Source: Deltaproteobacteria bacterium
GTDB taxonomy: Bacteria; Desulfobacterota; DSM-4660; Desulfatiglandales; Desulfatiglandaceae
DNA length: 46,537 nt
Assembly: GCA_016927455.1 (NCBI GenBank)
Contig: JAFGMQ010000035.1
Location: forward strand, 1 to 46,537
Reading direction: 5' to 3'
Under the pieces are notes generated by a model that saw nothing but the letters and a program-made list of their open reading frames with translations, searched no databases and had not been told where the DNA came from. Both the position numbers and the translations under genes were made by a program. Positions within the stretch are counted from its first letter, which is position 1; each line of letters starts with the position of its first letter. Positions 1-8,779 of this stretch are shown here, one piece after another.

Positions 1-41
1 ACCGCGATAAAATCCTTTTATACCATATCCGAAAGTAATGC

Positions 42-854
42 TCAGTTTTTAGTCATTGTCAGCAGATCATAAACATCAGGCCTCCTGTCTCTGAAAATAT
101 CGTTTCTGGGCGTTACAGATTTATTCCGGGCGAGGGCTGGTGTGATCTCCGCTATGCCTGTTTCCTCCCCCGTATCGGATGCCTGAATAAGAACATTGCC
201 TCCAGGGTCTGCAATAGTTGACATGCCTGTAAAAGTAAGGTTTCCTTCTGAGCCGACCCGGTTGGCCGTGACAATAAAAATACGGTTTGTAAGGGCATGA
301 ATCGGGACTGCCTTCTGAGCAAGCCCCGGCAGGACAAGGTTTGAAGGATGGCATATTATGTCAGCCCCCTTGAGAGCCAGTATCCTCCAGACTTCAGGGA
401 ATATCCAGTCAAAGCAGATTAGCATTCCGATTTTTAAGCCGCCTGCGTCGAATACTGGAAGACCCTCGTTTCCCGGCATGAAAAAATCTTTTTCATTCAT
501 GAAAAGATGCAGTTTGCGATAGCGGCCAACATATCCTTGAGGGCTGACCAGGATAGACGAGTTGTACAGGACATCTCGATATCTTTCATTAAACCCTGAT
601 ACAATAAAAAGGCCGTTATTTTTAGACACACTTTCGAGATACTGAATAAAAAGACTGTGTTCAACCTCCTCAGAGGTTTTCCAGGCCTGTTCATAGTTTA
701 TGAAATTATAACCGGAATTGCACAATTCCGGAAGCACGATGATATCCGCTGATATTCCCTGACTTACTATTTCGTCAATTTTTTGGATAGTTGACTCCAT
801 ATCCCCAAGAACAGGAGACATCTGTATGTAACCAATTCTTTTTATCTCCGGCAT
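42..854 (-). CDS. Carbon-nitrogen hydrolase (nitrilase/amidase superfamily)
   Basis: This protein of about 270 residues is a cytoplasmic nitrilase-superfamily hydrolase that would cleave an amide or nitrile C-N bond; the substrate cannot be read from sequence. The Glu-Lys-Cys triad is visible: Glu43 in LPELCNSGYN, Lys114 in YRKLHLF and Cys147 in LICFDWIFPE. Length fits a single-domain member. I prefer the ATG at 854, which opens MPEIKRIGYIQMSP directly on the first beta strand. An upstream in-frame TTG at 884 would add ten residues. An AGAGG lies about 13 nt before the ATG, rather far for a ribosome site. It follows the cyclase gene by 53 bp on the same strand and may be co-transcribed with it. 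The family call is firm and the specificity is unknown. Confidence 0.85.
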   Translation of the reverse strand: MPEIKRIGYIQMSPVLGDMESTIQKIDEIVSQGISADIIVLPELCNSGYNFINYEQAWKTSEEVEHSLFIQYLESVSKNNGLFIVSGFNERYRDVLYNSSILVSPQGYVGRYRKLHLFMNEKDFFMPGNEGLPVFDAGGLKIGMLICFDWIFPEVWRILALKGADIICHPSNLVLPGLAQKAVPIHALTNRIFIVTANRVGSEGNLTFTGMSTIADPGGNVLIQASDTGEETGIAEITPALARNKSVTPRNDIFRDRRPDVYDLLTMTKN

Positions 855-907
855 TCTGGATTGATACCTCTGGACACACGCCAAGCTTATTTTGGAAGTC
901 TGAGTTA

Positions 908-2005
908 TCAGTCGGGGATATAAACGACAGCCCGATCGCGGCCCTGCTCCTTTGCCGTGTAAAGTGCCTTATCAGCCTCTTTCACCAGTGCTTCGGGAGA
1001 CAGACCCTGAGAAGGGATCATGGTTGAAATCCCCAGGCTCAATGTTACATAACGGCTGACTTTGGACTGGGAATGCACAATTTTGATTTGTTTTATCTCA
1101 TTTCGAATAACTTCAGCCGTATGGAGGGCACCCTCTTTATTGGTATTAGGAAGAATTACACCAAACTCCTCTCCTCCATACCGGGCAGCCAGATCTGTGG
1201 AACGCTTAACACTTTGCCTGATTGCCTCTGCTACAGAACGCAGGCAGTCATCACCCAGTTGATGCCCATAAGTGTCATTGTATAACTTAAAAAAATCAAC
1301 ATCACACATAATCAGAGAGAGGGGTGCTTCTTCTCTCTTAAGGCGTTTCCATTCCTGTTCAAGGCATTCATCGAATCGACGGCGGTTTGCCAGTTGAGTC
1401 AGACCGTCTATTATTGCAAGGTACTGGAGTTTGCGGTTCGCCTCCTGAAGCATTGCCTCAACCTTCTTTCGGTCTGCAATATCTGTAAAATTCCCAACTA
1501 TCCCTATCTTTTCGCCGCTGAGACCTATCAGAGGAGTTACGCTTAAGAGGAACGGCGGCTCGTCTTCATTTTCGCCGCACACCTGCTGAATATCATATTC
1601 AATTCGTTCTTCTCCCGTCATTATGCGGGTAAGGGGACATTTGGGGCCATGGCACAGGGGAATTGAAAAGAGGTCATAGCATTTTCTGTTAACAGCACCA
1701 TGGTTATCTGCTCCTAAAAATCGGAGAAAGGTCTGATTGATCCTCAGGACAGTGAAATCAGAATTGATAACCCATATCCCGTCAGCAGCGGCATTAAATA
1801 TCTGGTTGAGTTCCAGGTTGGCAATCTCGGCTTCAACAGCCATTTGATTGGAACGTGCAACTATTTCCTCAAATTGACTGCAGGAGGCTTCCAGTTCCTG
1901 ATTAACAGCCTCAAGCTCTGATTCAACGCGGGAAAGGATTGATGCCGATTCCTCCAATTGCCTGACCCTGAGTTCTAACTCTTCATATGTTGGTTTGCCG
2001 GACAT
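908..2005 (-). CDS. PAS-GGDEF diguanylate cyclase
   Basis: This is a predicted cytoplasmic diguanylate cyclase making cyclic di-GMP from two GTP. Residues 1-65 are a charged, probably coiled-coil leader with no membrane segment. A PAS/PAC sensor domain spans about 66-185. The GGDEF domain spans about 195-362 with an intact GGEEF active site at 277-281. An RxxD inhibitory-site motif, RSTD, lies at 268-271, exactly five residues upstream, so product inhibition is likely. The PAS part holds a Cys pair in CHGPKC (about 118-123) that could matter for sensing, but this is speculative. The start is ATG. A good sigma70-like promoter lies upstream, and the hydrolase gene follows on the same strand. 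The ligand of the PAS domain is unknown. Confidence 0.92.
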   Translation of the reverse strand: MSGKPTYEELELRVRQLEESASILSRVESELEAVNQELEASCSQFEEIVARSNQMAVEAEIANLELNQIFNAAADGIWVINSDFTVLRINQTFLRFLGADNHGAVNRKCYDLFSIPLCHGPKCPLTRIMTGEERIEYDIQQVCGENEDEPPFLLSVTPLIGLSGEKIGIVGNFTDIADRKKVEAMLQEANRKLQYLAIIDGLTQLANRRRFDECLEQEWKRLKREEAPLSLIMCDVDFFKLYNDTYGHQLGDDCLRSVAEAIRQSVKRSTDLAARYGGEEFGVILPNTNKEGALHTAEVIRNEIKQIKIVHSQSKVSRYVTLSLGISTMIPSQGLSPEALVKEADKALYTAKEQGRDRAVVYIPD

Positions 2006-2073
2006 TAAAATATGAGTACCAGAATACCGAATAGCATGTCTATTTCAGGAATCCGAGTCTGTTTTTTATAAGG

Positions 2074-2102
2074 AGTATAAGAAGATTTGCATTTGTGGTC
2101 AA
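2074..2102 (-). promoter_or_regulatory. Sigma70-like promoter for the cyclase gene
   Basis: Reading the minus strand, TTGACC (2102-2097) is followed by a 17-bp spacer and TATACT (2079-2074). Transcription would start near 2067 and leave a leader of about 60 nt before the ATG at 2005. It is called from consensus match and position only. Confidence 0.55.
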
Positions 2103-2290
2103 CGAAATAAACACACGAAATAAACAAGTTCAACTTAAAGCTTGCCAAATAATCTCTAAAAGAATACTTTTTTCTGTGAAAAAAACATTAGCAAAAATCA
2201 GTCGCTTGACCATATTATTTGAGAAGCATGTCTTTTTTAAAAGATTTTAAAAAAACAGCCCCGGAATGTCCAACGCTGACAGGATAAAAG

Positions 2291-3346
2291 ATGCTTAAAA
2301 CAGGTATTGTAAAGGATAATAGATATATGAAACACGATGCCGGTCCTTATCATCCTGAAAGTCCGGAAAGACTGGAAGTTATCTATGCCATGCTTGAGGA
2401 TTCCGACATGGTCGGGCGGTTTCAAATGGTGCCGGTAAGATGCGCTGACAGGGAAGAAATTCTTTTGATACACTCCCCTGAGTACCTGGATATGGTTGCT
2501 GGTACAGAAGGAATGGATTTTTTCTCTCTTGACCCTGACACATCTACCTCGCCGGGCTCTTATGAAGCAGCTCTTCTTGCTGCGGGAGGGCTGTGTAATG
2601 CTGTAGACATGGTCATTTCAGAAAAACTTGACAATGCCTTTGCACTGGTGCGGCCGCCCGGACATCATGCGGAAAGAGGCCTTGGCAGAGGCTTCTGCAT
2701 ATTCAACAATGTGGCAATAGCTGCAAAATATGCCCTTACTAAGCATAACCTGAAAAGGATACTTATTGTTGACTGGGACCTTCACCATGGCAACGGAACC
2801 ATGCATTCATTTGAGAATGACCCCTCGGTACTCTATTTTTCAACCCATCAATATCCTTATTACCCCGGAACAGGTTCCTTGAGCCAGGTTGGAAAAGGGC
2901 CAGGGGAAGGATTTACAATCAATGTGCCGCTGCCTGCAAGGCATGGAGATGGAGAGTACACAGGGATTTTTGAAAAAGTCTTGAAGCCGGTTGCGCTTGA
3001 ATACAATCCTCAGTTGATTCTGGTTTCAGCAGGCTTTGATATTCATCATGATGACCCTCTTGGAGGCATGCTTGTGACTCCGAATGGTTTTGCAGGTCTT
3101 ACCAGGTCTCTCATGGAAATTTCGGAAATATGCTGCGGAGGGAGAGTCGTATTTACCCTTGAGGGAGGATATGACCTGCGAGGGCTAAGGGAGTCAGTAA
3201 AGGCGGTCCTGAAGGAATTGTCCGGATTATCAAAAACTGATACTTATGATATCATGTCTCGAGCGGACCAGCAGAAACTGAGACGCACCGCCGGGCAGGT
3301 TGTTGAGGTTCAGAGGAAATACTGGAAAAGTCTGCATTTTTCATAA
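2291..3346 (+). CDS. Histone deacetylase-family (acetylpolyamine/AcuC-like) hydrolase
   Basis: This 351-residue enzyme of the arginase/deacetylase fold would remove acetyl groups from acetyl-lysine or acetylpolyamines using one zinc ion. RPPGHHAERG gives the catalytic His125-His126 pair. DWDLHHGNGT gives zinc ligands Asp163 and His165. AGFD gives the third ligand, Asp250. The EGGYD motif supplies Tyr294, the transition-state residue. There is no signal peptide, so it acts in the cytoplasm. The start is ATG with AGGAT upstream. It is followed after 23 bp by a PAS histidine kinase on the same strand, a pairing that may be functional or positional. A decayed paralogue lies at 27999-28246. Substrate (protein or polyamine) is undetermined. 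Confidence 0.92.
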   Translation: MLKTGIVKDNRYMKHDAGPYHPESPERLEVIYAMLEDSDMVGRFQMVPVRCADREEILLIHSPEYLDMVAGTEGMDFFSLDPDTSTSPGSYEAALLAAGGLCNAVDMVISEKLDNAFALVRPPGHHAERGLGRGFCIFNNVAIAAKYALTKHNLKRILIVDWDLHHGNGTMHSFENDPSVLYFSTHQYPYYPGTGSLSQVGKGPGEGFTINVPLPARHGDGEYTGIFEKVLKPVALEYNPQLILVSAGFDIHHDDPLGGMLVTPNGFAGLTRSLMEISEICCGGRVVFTLEGGYDLRGLRESVKAVLKELSGLSKTDTYDIMSRADQQKLRRTAGQVVEVQRKYWKSLHFS

Positions 3347-3369
3347 TAGACTATTTGAAGGCGTGATCT

Positions 3370-4659
3370 GTGAAGCGTAATATTTATTCAGCTATTGTTG
3401 AAAGCATGAGTGACGGATTGCTGGTGCTTGATTTTCAGGGATTTATAACCCACATAAACAGATCAGGCTTAAGCCTTCTGGGCCTCGAAACAGAAGAAAC
3501 CAGAAAAAAGACTTATGTTCAGCTTTTTATGGGCGAACCGGAAAACGACGAATTTAACGATATCCTTTTTGCCGGAATTCAGAACAAGGAAACAAGGCTT
3601 TACAGAGAGGTCCCTTACAGAAGGCCGGACAGAGGCCTTATTGATCTGGCTGTTACCACGTCATTTTTAAGGGATAACAGCGGAAATCAGGGAAATACAG
3701 GCATCGTGGCGGTTTTCAGGGACATATCTGAATTAAAGGCATTAAACCGTGCCCGGGAACGGGTCCTTGATCATCTTTCTCACGAACTGAGGACCCCCCT
3801 GTCCATCATTACAGCTACATTGAAAAGGATGCAGACTCCAGATAACATGAAATCTGTTGAAAGGATCAATCGCAACCTGACCAGGCTTCAGGATATACAG
3901 TTAGAGGTTGAAGACATCGTGAAAAGAAAGGCTTCTCATGAAGAGATAAAGCATGGCAACAGCCTTGACCAGACTCTCGACCTTCTGGCTGTGCTGGCAG
4001 AGGACTGTTCTGAACATAATACTTCAATACAGACGGTTGAAGAAATGGTTAGGGAGCATTTTGTCGTGAAGGAATCCGATGTTAAGGGCATTAGTCTGGG
4101 AGAGTGCATCCTCAAAGCAGTTGACCGGGCGAAGGAGCTTTCTTCTCACAGGGACATGGAACTTGAGGCAGAAATCGCGGAAGACAGCTTTCTGCCGATT
4201 GATAACGATGTCCTTGAAAAAGTTTTTATTGGCATTATAAAAAATGCCATAGAGAATACCCCTGATGGCGGCAGGATAATGGTGATGGTCAGGACAATGC
4301 CTGGAATAATTGAAGCAGAAATAAAAGACACGGGAGTGGGTATAACTGCTGAAAGCCAGAAACAGATTTTCAGTGGTTTTTATCATGCAAAGGAAACAGA
4401 CCTTTATTCAACCAGAAGCCCTTTTGATTTTGGTGCCGGCGGCAAAGGTCTGGACCTTTTGCGTGTAAAAATATTCTCGGGCATCTATCAGTTCAATGTA
4501 GAATGCTTCAGCAGGCGGTGCAAATACATACCAGGGGAAAAAGATTCCTGTCCCGGGGCGATTTCGGGGTGTCGTCATATTCAAAACAGGGAGGAATGCT
4601 TTCAATCAGGCGGTACAGCTTTTAAACTCTCATTTTCAACCGGCAGGATGGCAAACTGA
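3370..4659 (+). CDS. PAS-domain sensor histidine kinase with Cys-rich insert in the ATPase domain
   Basis: This 429-residue soluble kinase starts at GTG. A PAS domain occupies about 5-120. A HisKA helix carries the phospho-acceptor His138 in LSHELRTPLS, and the HATPase domain runs from about 245 to the end. The N box is at Asn292/Asn296, DTGVGI lies at 320-325 and the G2-like GAGGKGLDLL at 355-364. Between the last strand and the GGTAF motif (414-418) is an insert with five cysteines: Cys379, 384, 394, 401 and 410. That spacing (C-x4-C-x9-C-x6-C-x8-C) suggests a metal, Fe-S or thiol-redox site, which is inference. No membrane segment is visible. No response regulator is adjacent. It lies between the deacetylase gene and a small membrane protein gene. 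Confidence 0.88.
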   Translation: MKRNIYSAIVESMSDGLLVLDFQGFITHINRSGLSLLGLETEETRKKTYVQLFMGEPENDEFNDILFAGIQNKETRLYREVPYRRPDRGLIDLAVTTSFLRDNSGNQGNTGIVAVFRDISELKALNRARERVLDHLSHELRTPLSIITATLKRMQTPDNMKSVERINRNLTRLQDIQLEVEDIVKRKASHEEIKHGNSLDQTLDLLAVLAEDCSEHNTSIQTVEEMVREHFVVKESDVKGISLGECILKAVDRAKELSSHRDMELEAEIAEDSFLPIDNDVLEKVFIGIIKNAIENTPDGGRIMVMVRTMPGIIEAEIKDTGVGITAESQKQIFSGFYHAKETDLYSTRSPFDFGAGGKGLDLLRVKIFSGIYQFNVECFSRRCKYIPGEKDSCPGAISGCRHIQNREECFQSGGTAFKLSFSTGRMAN

Positions 4660-4721
4660 TTTCATTAATGTTTCTGAAACCTGTCTGTTTGTAAAAGGCA
4701 GATGATGAGGAGGATAGTTCA

Positions 4722-5036
4722 GTGGCATTTCTAAAAAGAGTCCTTTTTTGGGGGTTACTAGTGACTGTTTTATACATTTTACTGGGATACCATTTTATCT
4801 ACATTGGAAGCAGAAACTTCAAAATCCTTAAAAAAACAAGGCTTACACTGAATTATACTTTTTTTAGCGTAGCATTAAGGACAAACGAAGGCATTCTTGC
4901 TGTTGACGAACTGAGAAAGGCCGGCATAGCTGATCTGCTGGTAGATGTGGGCTTGATGAGTGAAGAAGCCAGAGACAGGATACTTGAAAAGTATGAAGAG
5001 GAAGATTCGGAAACTAAAGAGCAAAATCAACCTTGA
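4722..5036 (+). CDS. Small single-pass membrane protein, function unknown
   Basis: This 104-residue protein starts at GTG 4722 behind a strong GAGGAGG site. Residues about 6-28 form one hydrophobic helix, preceded by Lys5-Arg6. The rest is polar, probably cytoplasmic, with a helical acidic tail rich in Glu and Lys. I do not recognise the family. It follows the kinase by 62 bp on the same strand and could be its last operon member. Its 3' end overlaps by 23 bp the 3' end of the convergent siroheme decarboxylase gene. The ribosome site and clean membrane topology make it a credible gene. Confidence 0.7.
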   Translation: MAFLKRVLFWGLLVTVLYILLGYHFIYIGSRNFKILKKTRLTLNYTFFSVALRTNEGILAVDELRKAGIADLLVDVGLMSEEARDRILEKYEEEDSETKEQNQP

Positions 5037-5463
5037 TCTTGAAAGTCCTTACGGCAGGCAGGTTTAATATCTCCTTTACTCCGGTTTCAATGCTTATGTC
5101 TCTTAATGCACTGTCAATAAAAGCCATATCTTCGGCAATAAATGTAAACCAGACATTGTAGGCATGATTTCTCAGATAGTTGTGAGTTACACCCGGATAC
5201 CGGTTCACGGCTTCAACAAAATGATCAAGTTTTTCTTCGGGAACCTTTGCAGCGCAAAGAGTGCTTGTGAAATTGAGGCCCCTTGAGTTGAAATTCCCGC
5301 CTATTCTCCTGATGATCCCGTTTGATTTCATTCTCTTTATCCTTTCCAGAACTTCATCCTCCGATAAATCAAGGCGCATACCGATTTCAAGGAAAGGACG
5401 GGAGGCAACAGGGAAAAATGACTGTATCTCATTCAGGATCTTTTTATCAGTATCATCAATCAT
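5014..5463 (-). CDS. Siroheme decarboxylase subunit (AhbA/AhbB family, Lrp-like)
   Basis: This protein has an N-terminal Lrp/AsnC-type winged helix (about 5-60) and a C-terminal domain with GVTHNYLRNHAYNVWFTF, typical of AhbA/AhbB and NirD/L/G/H proteins. These decarboxylate siroheme to didecarboxysiroheme in the alternative haem or d1 pathways. I place the start at ATG 5463 (149 residues), which has AAGGGA 6 nt upstream; the longer TTG start at 5511 would run into ahbD. It follows ahbD by 13 bp and hemB lies upstream, so all three are probably co-transcribed. The enzyme is normally a heterodimer of AhbA and AhbB, but only one subunit is in the window, and I cannot say which. Confidence 0.85.
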   Translation of the reverse strand: MIDDTDKKILNEIQSFFPVASRPFLEIGMRLDLSEDEVLERIKRMKSNGIIRRIGGNFNSRGLNFTSTLCAAKVPEEKLDHFVEAVNRYPGVTHNYLRNHAYNVWFTFIAEDMAFIDSALRDISIETGVKEILNLPAVRTFKIKVDFAL

Positions 5464-5476
5464 CAAAAATCCCTTT

Positions 5477-6550
5477 TCAGGGTTGAAAAGCGCAAAGGGG
5501 TTCCTCTGCAAGAAAATCGCCTGTCATTTCAAATGCCCTTGCCCTGCAGCCGCCGCAGAATCTGAGATATGGGCATCGGCCGCATTTTCCCTTATATGAA
5601 GAGAAATCCCTCAATTGCTTAAACACCTCAGATTCCTCCCAGACAGACTGGAAAGAGGCATCCTTCAAATCCCCGCAGTTCAGCTCAAGATAACCGCAGG
5701 GCTGAACAATCCCGTCGTGTGAAATAAAGCAGAATGATGTCCCGCCCAGGCATCCGCGTGTCACAGCGTCAAGGCCATATGTTGCGTAATTCACCTGCTG
5801 CCCATTTTTATGAGCCTCCTCGCGCAGTATCCTGTAATAATGCGGGGCACAGGTGGCCTTCAGGTGAAGCGGGGCTTTTTCGGTCTGGCGGAAGAACCAG
5901 CGCAGGAGGCTGTCATATTCAGAAGCCGTTATTTCCTGATCCGCCATCTCCCTTGCACGGCCTGTGGGTACCAGAAAAAAGAGATGAAAGGCCACTGCGC
6001 CAAGGCGTATTGCCAGATCAAGTATCTCTTGAATATCATGGGCATTAGACTTGGTTACAGTTGCATTTATTTGGAACTCCAGATTATTTTCCTTAAGCAG
6101 GTTAATCCCATTCATGGCCTTTTTGAAGGCTCCGGGCACCTTTCTGAATCTGTCATGCTGTTCTTCACCGGCCCCGTCAATGGAAATGCTTACTCTCTGT
6201 ATCCCCGACGTCTTCATCCTTTCAACAAGTTCTCCTGTCAGCAGAGTTCCATTGGTAGCCATTACCATCCGAAGTCCAAGATTTGTGCCATGTTCTGCAA
6301 GATCAAAAATATTTTCTCTCAAGAGAGGTTCGCCGCCGGTTAAAATAACAATAGGCTTTGCTACAAGACTTATCTGTTCGAGGATTTCGAGGCATTTTGC
6401 AGTATCAAGTTCATCCGGATAAGGCCCTCCATCAGAGCCTGCCCTGCAGTGAATACAATTCAGATTGCATTTTCTTGTGACTTCCCAGGCAACAAGCCTC
6501 AGTTCAGCTTTAAATTTGCTATTATGTTTAGCTTTATTGATATTAGACAT
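5477..6550 (-). CDS. ahbD: Radical SAM/SPASM haem synthase AhbD
   Basis: This 357-residue enzyme of the alternative haem pathway would convert iron-coproporphyrin III to haem b by oxidative decarboxylation of two propionates. The radical SAM CxxxCxxC is at Cys28, Cys32 and Cys35 (TRKCNLNCIHC). TGGEPL follows as the SAM-binding motif. A C-terminal SPASM-type set of cysteines (CGYLELNC, then CGRCPYLRFCGGCRA) would hold auxiliary Fe-S clusters. VPTGRA and ATCAPHYYR also match my memory of AhbD rather than AhbC. The start is ATG. It sits between hemB (29 bp upstream) and the decarboxylase subunit, which supports the assignment. A related NirJ or AhbC role is the main alternative. Confidence 0.87.
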   Translation of the reverse strand: MSNINKAKHNSKFKAELRLVAWEVTRKCNLNCIHCRAGSDGGPYPDELDTAKCLEILEQISLVAKPIVILTGGEPLLRENIFDLAEHGTNLGLRMVMATNGTLLTGELVERMKTSGIQRVSISIDGAGEEQHDRFRKVPGAFKKAMNGINLLKENNLEFQINATVTKSNAHDIQEILDLAIRLGAVAFHLFFLVPTGRAREMADQEITASEYDSLLRWFFRQTEKAPLHLKATCAPHYYRILREEAHKNGQQVNYATYGLDAVTRGCLGGTSFCFISHDGIVQPCGYLELNCGDLKDASFQSVWEESEVFKQLRDFSSYKGKCGRCPYLRFCGGCRARAFEMTGDFLAEEPLCAFQP

Positions 6551-6579
6551 TTAATCAACCATAATCCATATTGTGTTAT

Positions 6580-7542
6580 TTATCCGAGTTCGAGGGCCGC
6601 TTCTTTGGCAAAGTAGGTCAGGATCAGATCCGCTCCAGCCCTCTTTATTGAAATGAGCATTTCCATCATAACCTTTTTCCCGTCTATCCATCCCTTCATG
6701 TCAGCGGCCTTGACCATGGCGTACTCTCCACTTACGTTATATGCCGCAACTGGGATAAGACTGATTTCACGTACATTTCTGACTATATCCAGATAGGGTA
6801 GAGCGGGCTTAACCATTATTATATCAGCACCTTCTTCAATATCCAGCTCAGCCTCTCTCAATGCTTCCAGGGCATTTGCAGGGTCCATCTGATAACCCCT
6901 GCGGTCACCAAAACCGGGAGCTGAATCGGCAGCCTCCCTGAATGGCCCGTAGAAAGCAGAGGCATACTTAACTGCATAGGAAAGTATGCCGGTACCTGTA
7001 AAATTTCCATTTTCCAGGGCATTTCTGATTGATGATACTCTGCCATCCATCATATCTGAAGGGGCAACAAAATCAGCTCCTGCCTTTGCATGGGATACTG
7101 CCTGTATTGCAAGCAGTTCAAGCGTGGAATCATTGTCAACATCCCCGTTCTTTATTATTCCGCAATGTCCATGGTCAGTATATTCACACAGACAGACATC
7201 GGTTATTACAACCATATCCGGCAGATGATTCTTTATTTCTGAAACGGCCCTCTGGACAATCCCGTCCTCGGCCCATGAACTGCTCCCTGTCGAATCCTTA
7301 TATTCAGGAACCCCGAATAAAAGTATGGATGGAATACCTGACGACCAAAGCTCCTCTGCCTCTTTAACGACAGTGTCAACAGAAAAGTGAAACTGGCCCG
7401 GCATTGAAGGAATCGGTTCCTTTCTGCCTTTTCCGTATTTCACAAAAAGCGGAGCAATAAAATCCTTGACTGAAAGAGATGTCTCTCTTACCATTTCCCT
7501 TATCACGGGGTTTCTTCTGAGTCTTCGTGGCCGTATAATCAT
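6580..7542 (-). CDS. hemB: Delta-aminolevulinic acid dehydratase (porphobilinogen synthase)
   Basis: HemB condenses two 5-aminolevulinate molecules to porphobilinogen, the first common tetrapyrrole step, in the cytoplasm. Its 320 residues are the usual length. The two active-site lysines are Lys192 (YAVKYAS) and Lys245 (MVKPALPY), the latter forming the Schiff base. The Cys117, Cys119, Cys127 set ([12 protein letters not shown]) marks a zinc-dependent enzyme. The start is ATG with AGGTG upstream. It leads the hemB-ahbD-ahbA/B run, tying early tetrapyrrole synthesis to the siroheme-dependent haem branch. Confidence 0.97.
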   Translation of the reverse strand: MIIRPRRLRRNPVIREMVRETSLSVKDFIAPLFVKYGKGRKEPIPSMPGQFHFSVDTVVKEAEELWSSGIPSILLFGVPEYKDSTGSSSWAEDGIVQRAVSEIKNHLPDMVVITDVCLCEYTDHGHCGIIKNGDVDNDSTLELLAIQAVSHAKAGADFVAPSDMMDGRVSSIRNALENGNFTGTGILSYAVKYASAFYGPFREAADSAPGFGDRRGYQMDPANALEALREAELDIEEGADIIMVKPALPYLDIVRNVREISLIPVAAYNVSGEYAMVKAADMKGWIDGKKVMMEMLISIKRAGADLILTYFAKEAALELG

Positions 7543-7579
7543 ATTTCACCTTTTTTTCATTATGCGCTGAAAGCCTTTT

Positions 7580-7594
7580 CCCCCATGCAGGGGG
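7580..7594. terminator. GC-rich hairpin between M48 gene and hemB
   Basis: CCCCC (7580-7584), a 5-nt loop and GGGGG (7590-7594) form a perfect short stem between the M48 protease stop and the hemB start. The flanks are pyrimidine-rich on the plus strand, but no clean U-run follows on the minus strand. A terminator for the protease transcript is possible and unproven. Confidence 0.3.
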
Positions 7595-7648
7595 CCTTTC
7601 CTTTATTCAAATCCCTTGAATCGCAGTGCTGATTCAGAGTAAAATGGA

Positions 7649-8500
7649 TCACTGTTTCCTGTATCTTTCATAATAAGGCAGTGCTTCAGCAACATGGACC
7701 TTCAGATCCGCTATCCTTGAATCAGGGGCAGGATGGGTGGACAGGAATTCAGGAGGATGTTTTCCCCCGCCTTTTTGCCTCATTCTCTCCCAGAAATTTA
7801 TTGCTTCGCGCGGGTCATAACCTGCCCTGGACATGATGGACAAACCGATTCGATCAGCCTCATATTCATGCAGGCGACTGTAGGGAAGCAAAAAGCCCAC
7901 GGAAGCACCCATGCCAAATGCAGCCATAAACAGATTTTTAGTCCTATCCGGCTTTTCCTGCAATGCGACTGAAAGGGCAACTCCTCCCATGCTTACCAGC
8001 AATGCCTGACTCATTCGCTCATTTCCATGGTTTGCGATTGCATGTGCAACCTCATGTCCAAGAACAACGGCAAGACCGTTTTCATCCTTGGTAAAGGGAA
8101 GGATTCCTGTGTAAACTGCAATCTTCCCCCCGGGCATGCACCAGGCATTAACCGTGTTATCATCTTCGATCAAGTTGAATTCCCATTTGAAATATTTTAT
8201 CTGCTCCTCAAGGCCGTAATCTTCGAGAAAAGATTCCGCTGCGGCAGAAATCCTTTCCCCGGTCCTTTTTACCATAACTACTTTTTCCGGGTCTGTACAT
8301 ATCTTTGATTTCTTAAGCACATCATCATATTGCTGGAGGCTGAGTGCCAGCATCTGTGACTGAGGCAGAATATGCAGACCTTTCCTCTGGGTAAGAGGAA
8401 TTTCAGCGCAGGATATGAAAAGCATCAATGATGAAACTGCAGCTATCCAGCAAAAAAAAGTTTTCAAAGTTTTTATATTCAATCTTTTGTTCCTCAACAC
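7649..8500 (-). CDS. M48-family metalloprotease lipoprotein
   Basis: This 283-residue zinc metalloprotease of the M48 (BepA/LoiP-like) group probably works in envelope protein quality control from the inner face of the outer membrane. A basic N-terminus and hydrophobic stretch end in FISC, giving a lipoprotein cysteine at about Cys31. HEVAH at 149-153 supplies the zinc-binding His pair and catalytic Glu150. The third ligand is Glu214 in HEYEADRIG. I place the start at GTG 8500 because AAGGAG sits 6 nt upstream. It is transcribed alone toward hemB, with a hairpin between. C-terminal TPR repeats, as in BepA, are absent. Confidence 0.9.
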   Translation of the reverse strand: MLRNKRLNIKTLKTFFCWIAAVSSLMLFISCAEIPLTQRKGLHILPQSQMLALSLQQYDDVLKKSKICTDPEKVVMVKRTGERISAAAESFLEDYGLEEQIKYFKWEFNLIEDDNTVNAWCMPGGKIAVYTGILPFTKDENGLAVVLGHEVAHAIANHGNERMSQALLVSMGGVALSVALQEKPDRTKNLFMAAFGMGASVGFLLPYSRLHEYEADRIGLSIMSRAGYDPREAINFWERMRQKGGGKHPPEFLSTHPAPDSRIADLKVHVAEALPYYERYRKQ

Positions 8501-8727
8501 ATCATACTCCTTTTGAATATCACTATTTAAAGCCGGAAATATCTTGTTGAAATTATAGAAAAACCTTTTTTAACTCTGCTGCCCTGATTGCAGTACAGCC
8601 AATTTCAGCCTTTATTATCATCTGTCAGATCAAATTTGTTGTCTTACATACAGTTAATATATAAACTCAAATATTTATACTTATGTCAAGTTTTGTGCAA
8701 GGCCTTCTATGCCATTTGCGCTGACTG

Positions 8728-8756
8728 TTGCGTGTGAAAGCATTATCCGGTATAAT
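8728..8756 (+). promoter_or_regulatory. Sigma70-like promoter for the leader ORF and flippase gene
   Basis: TTGCGT (8728-8733), a 17-bp spacer and a perfect TATAAT (8751-8756) lie 24 bp before the 40-codon ORF and about 145 bp before the flippase start. Transcription would begin near 8763. This is the best consensus promoter in the 8501-8901 intergenic stretch; the left half of that stretch shows nothing else I can name. Confidence 0.6.
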
Positions 8757-8779
8757 TGACTTTGTTTATTAGCGGGGCA

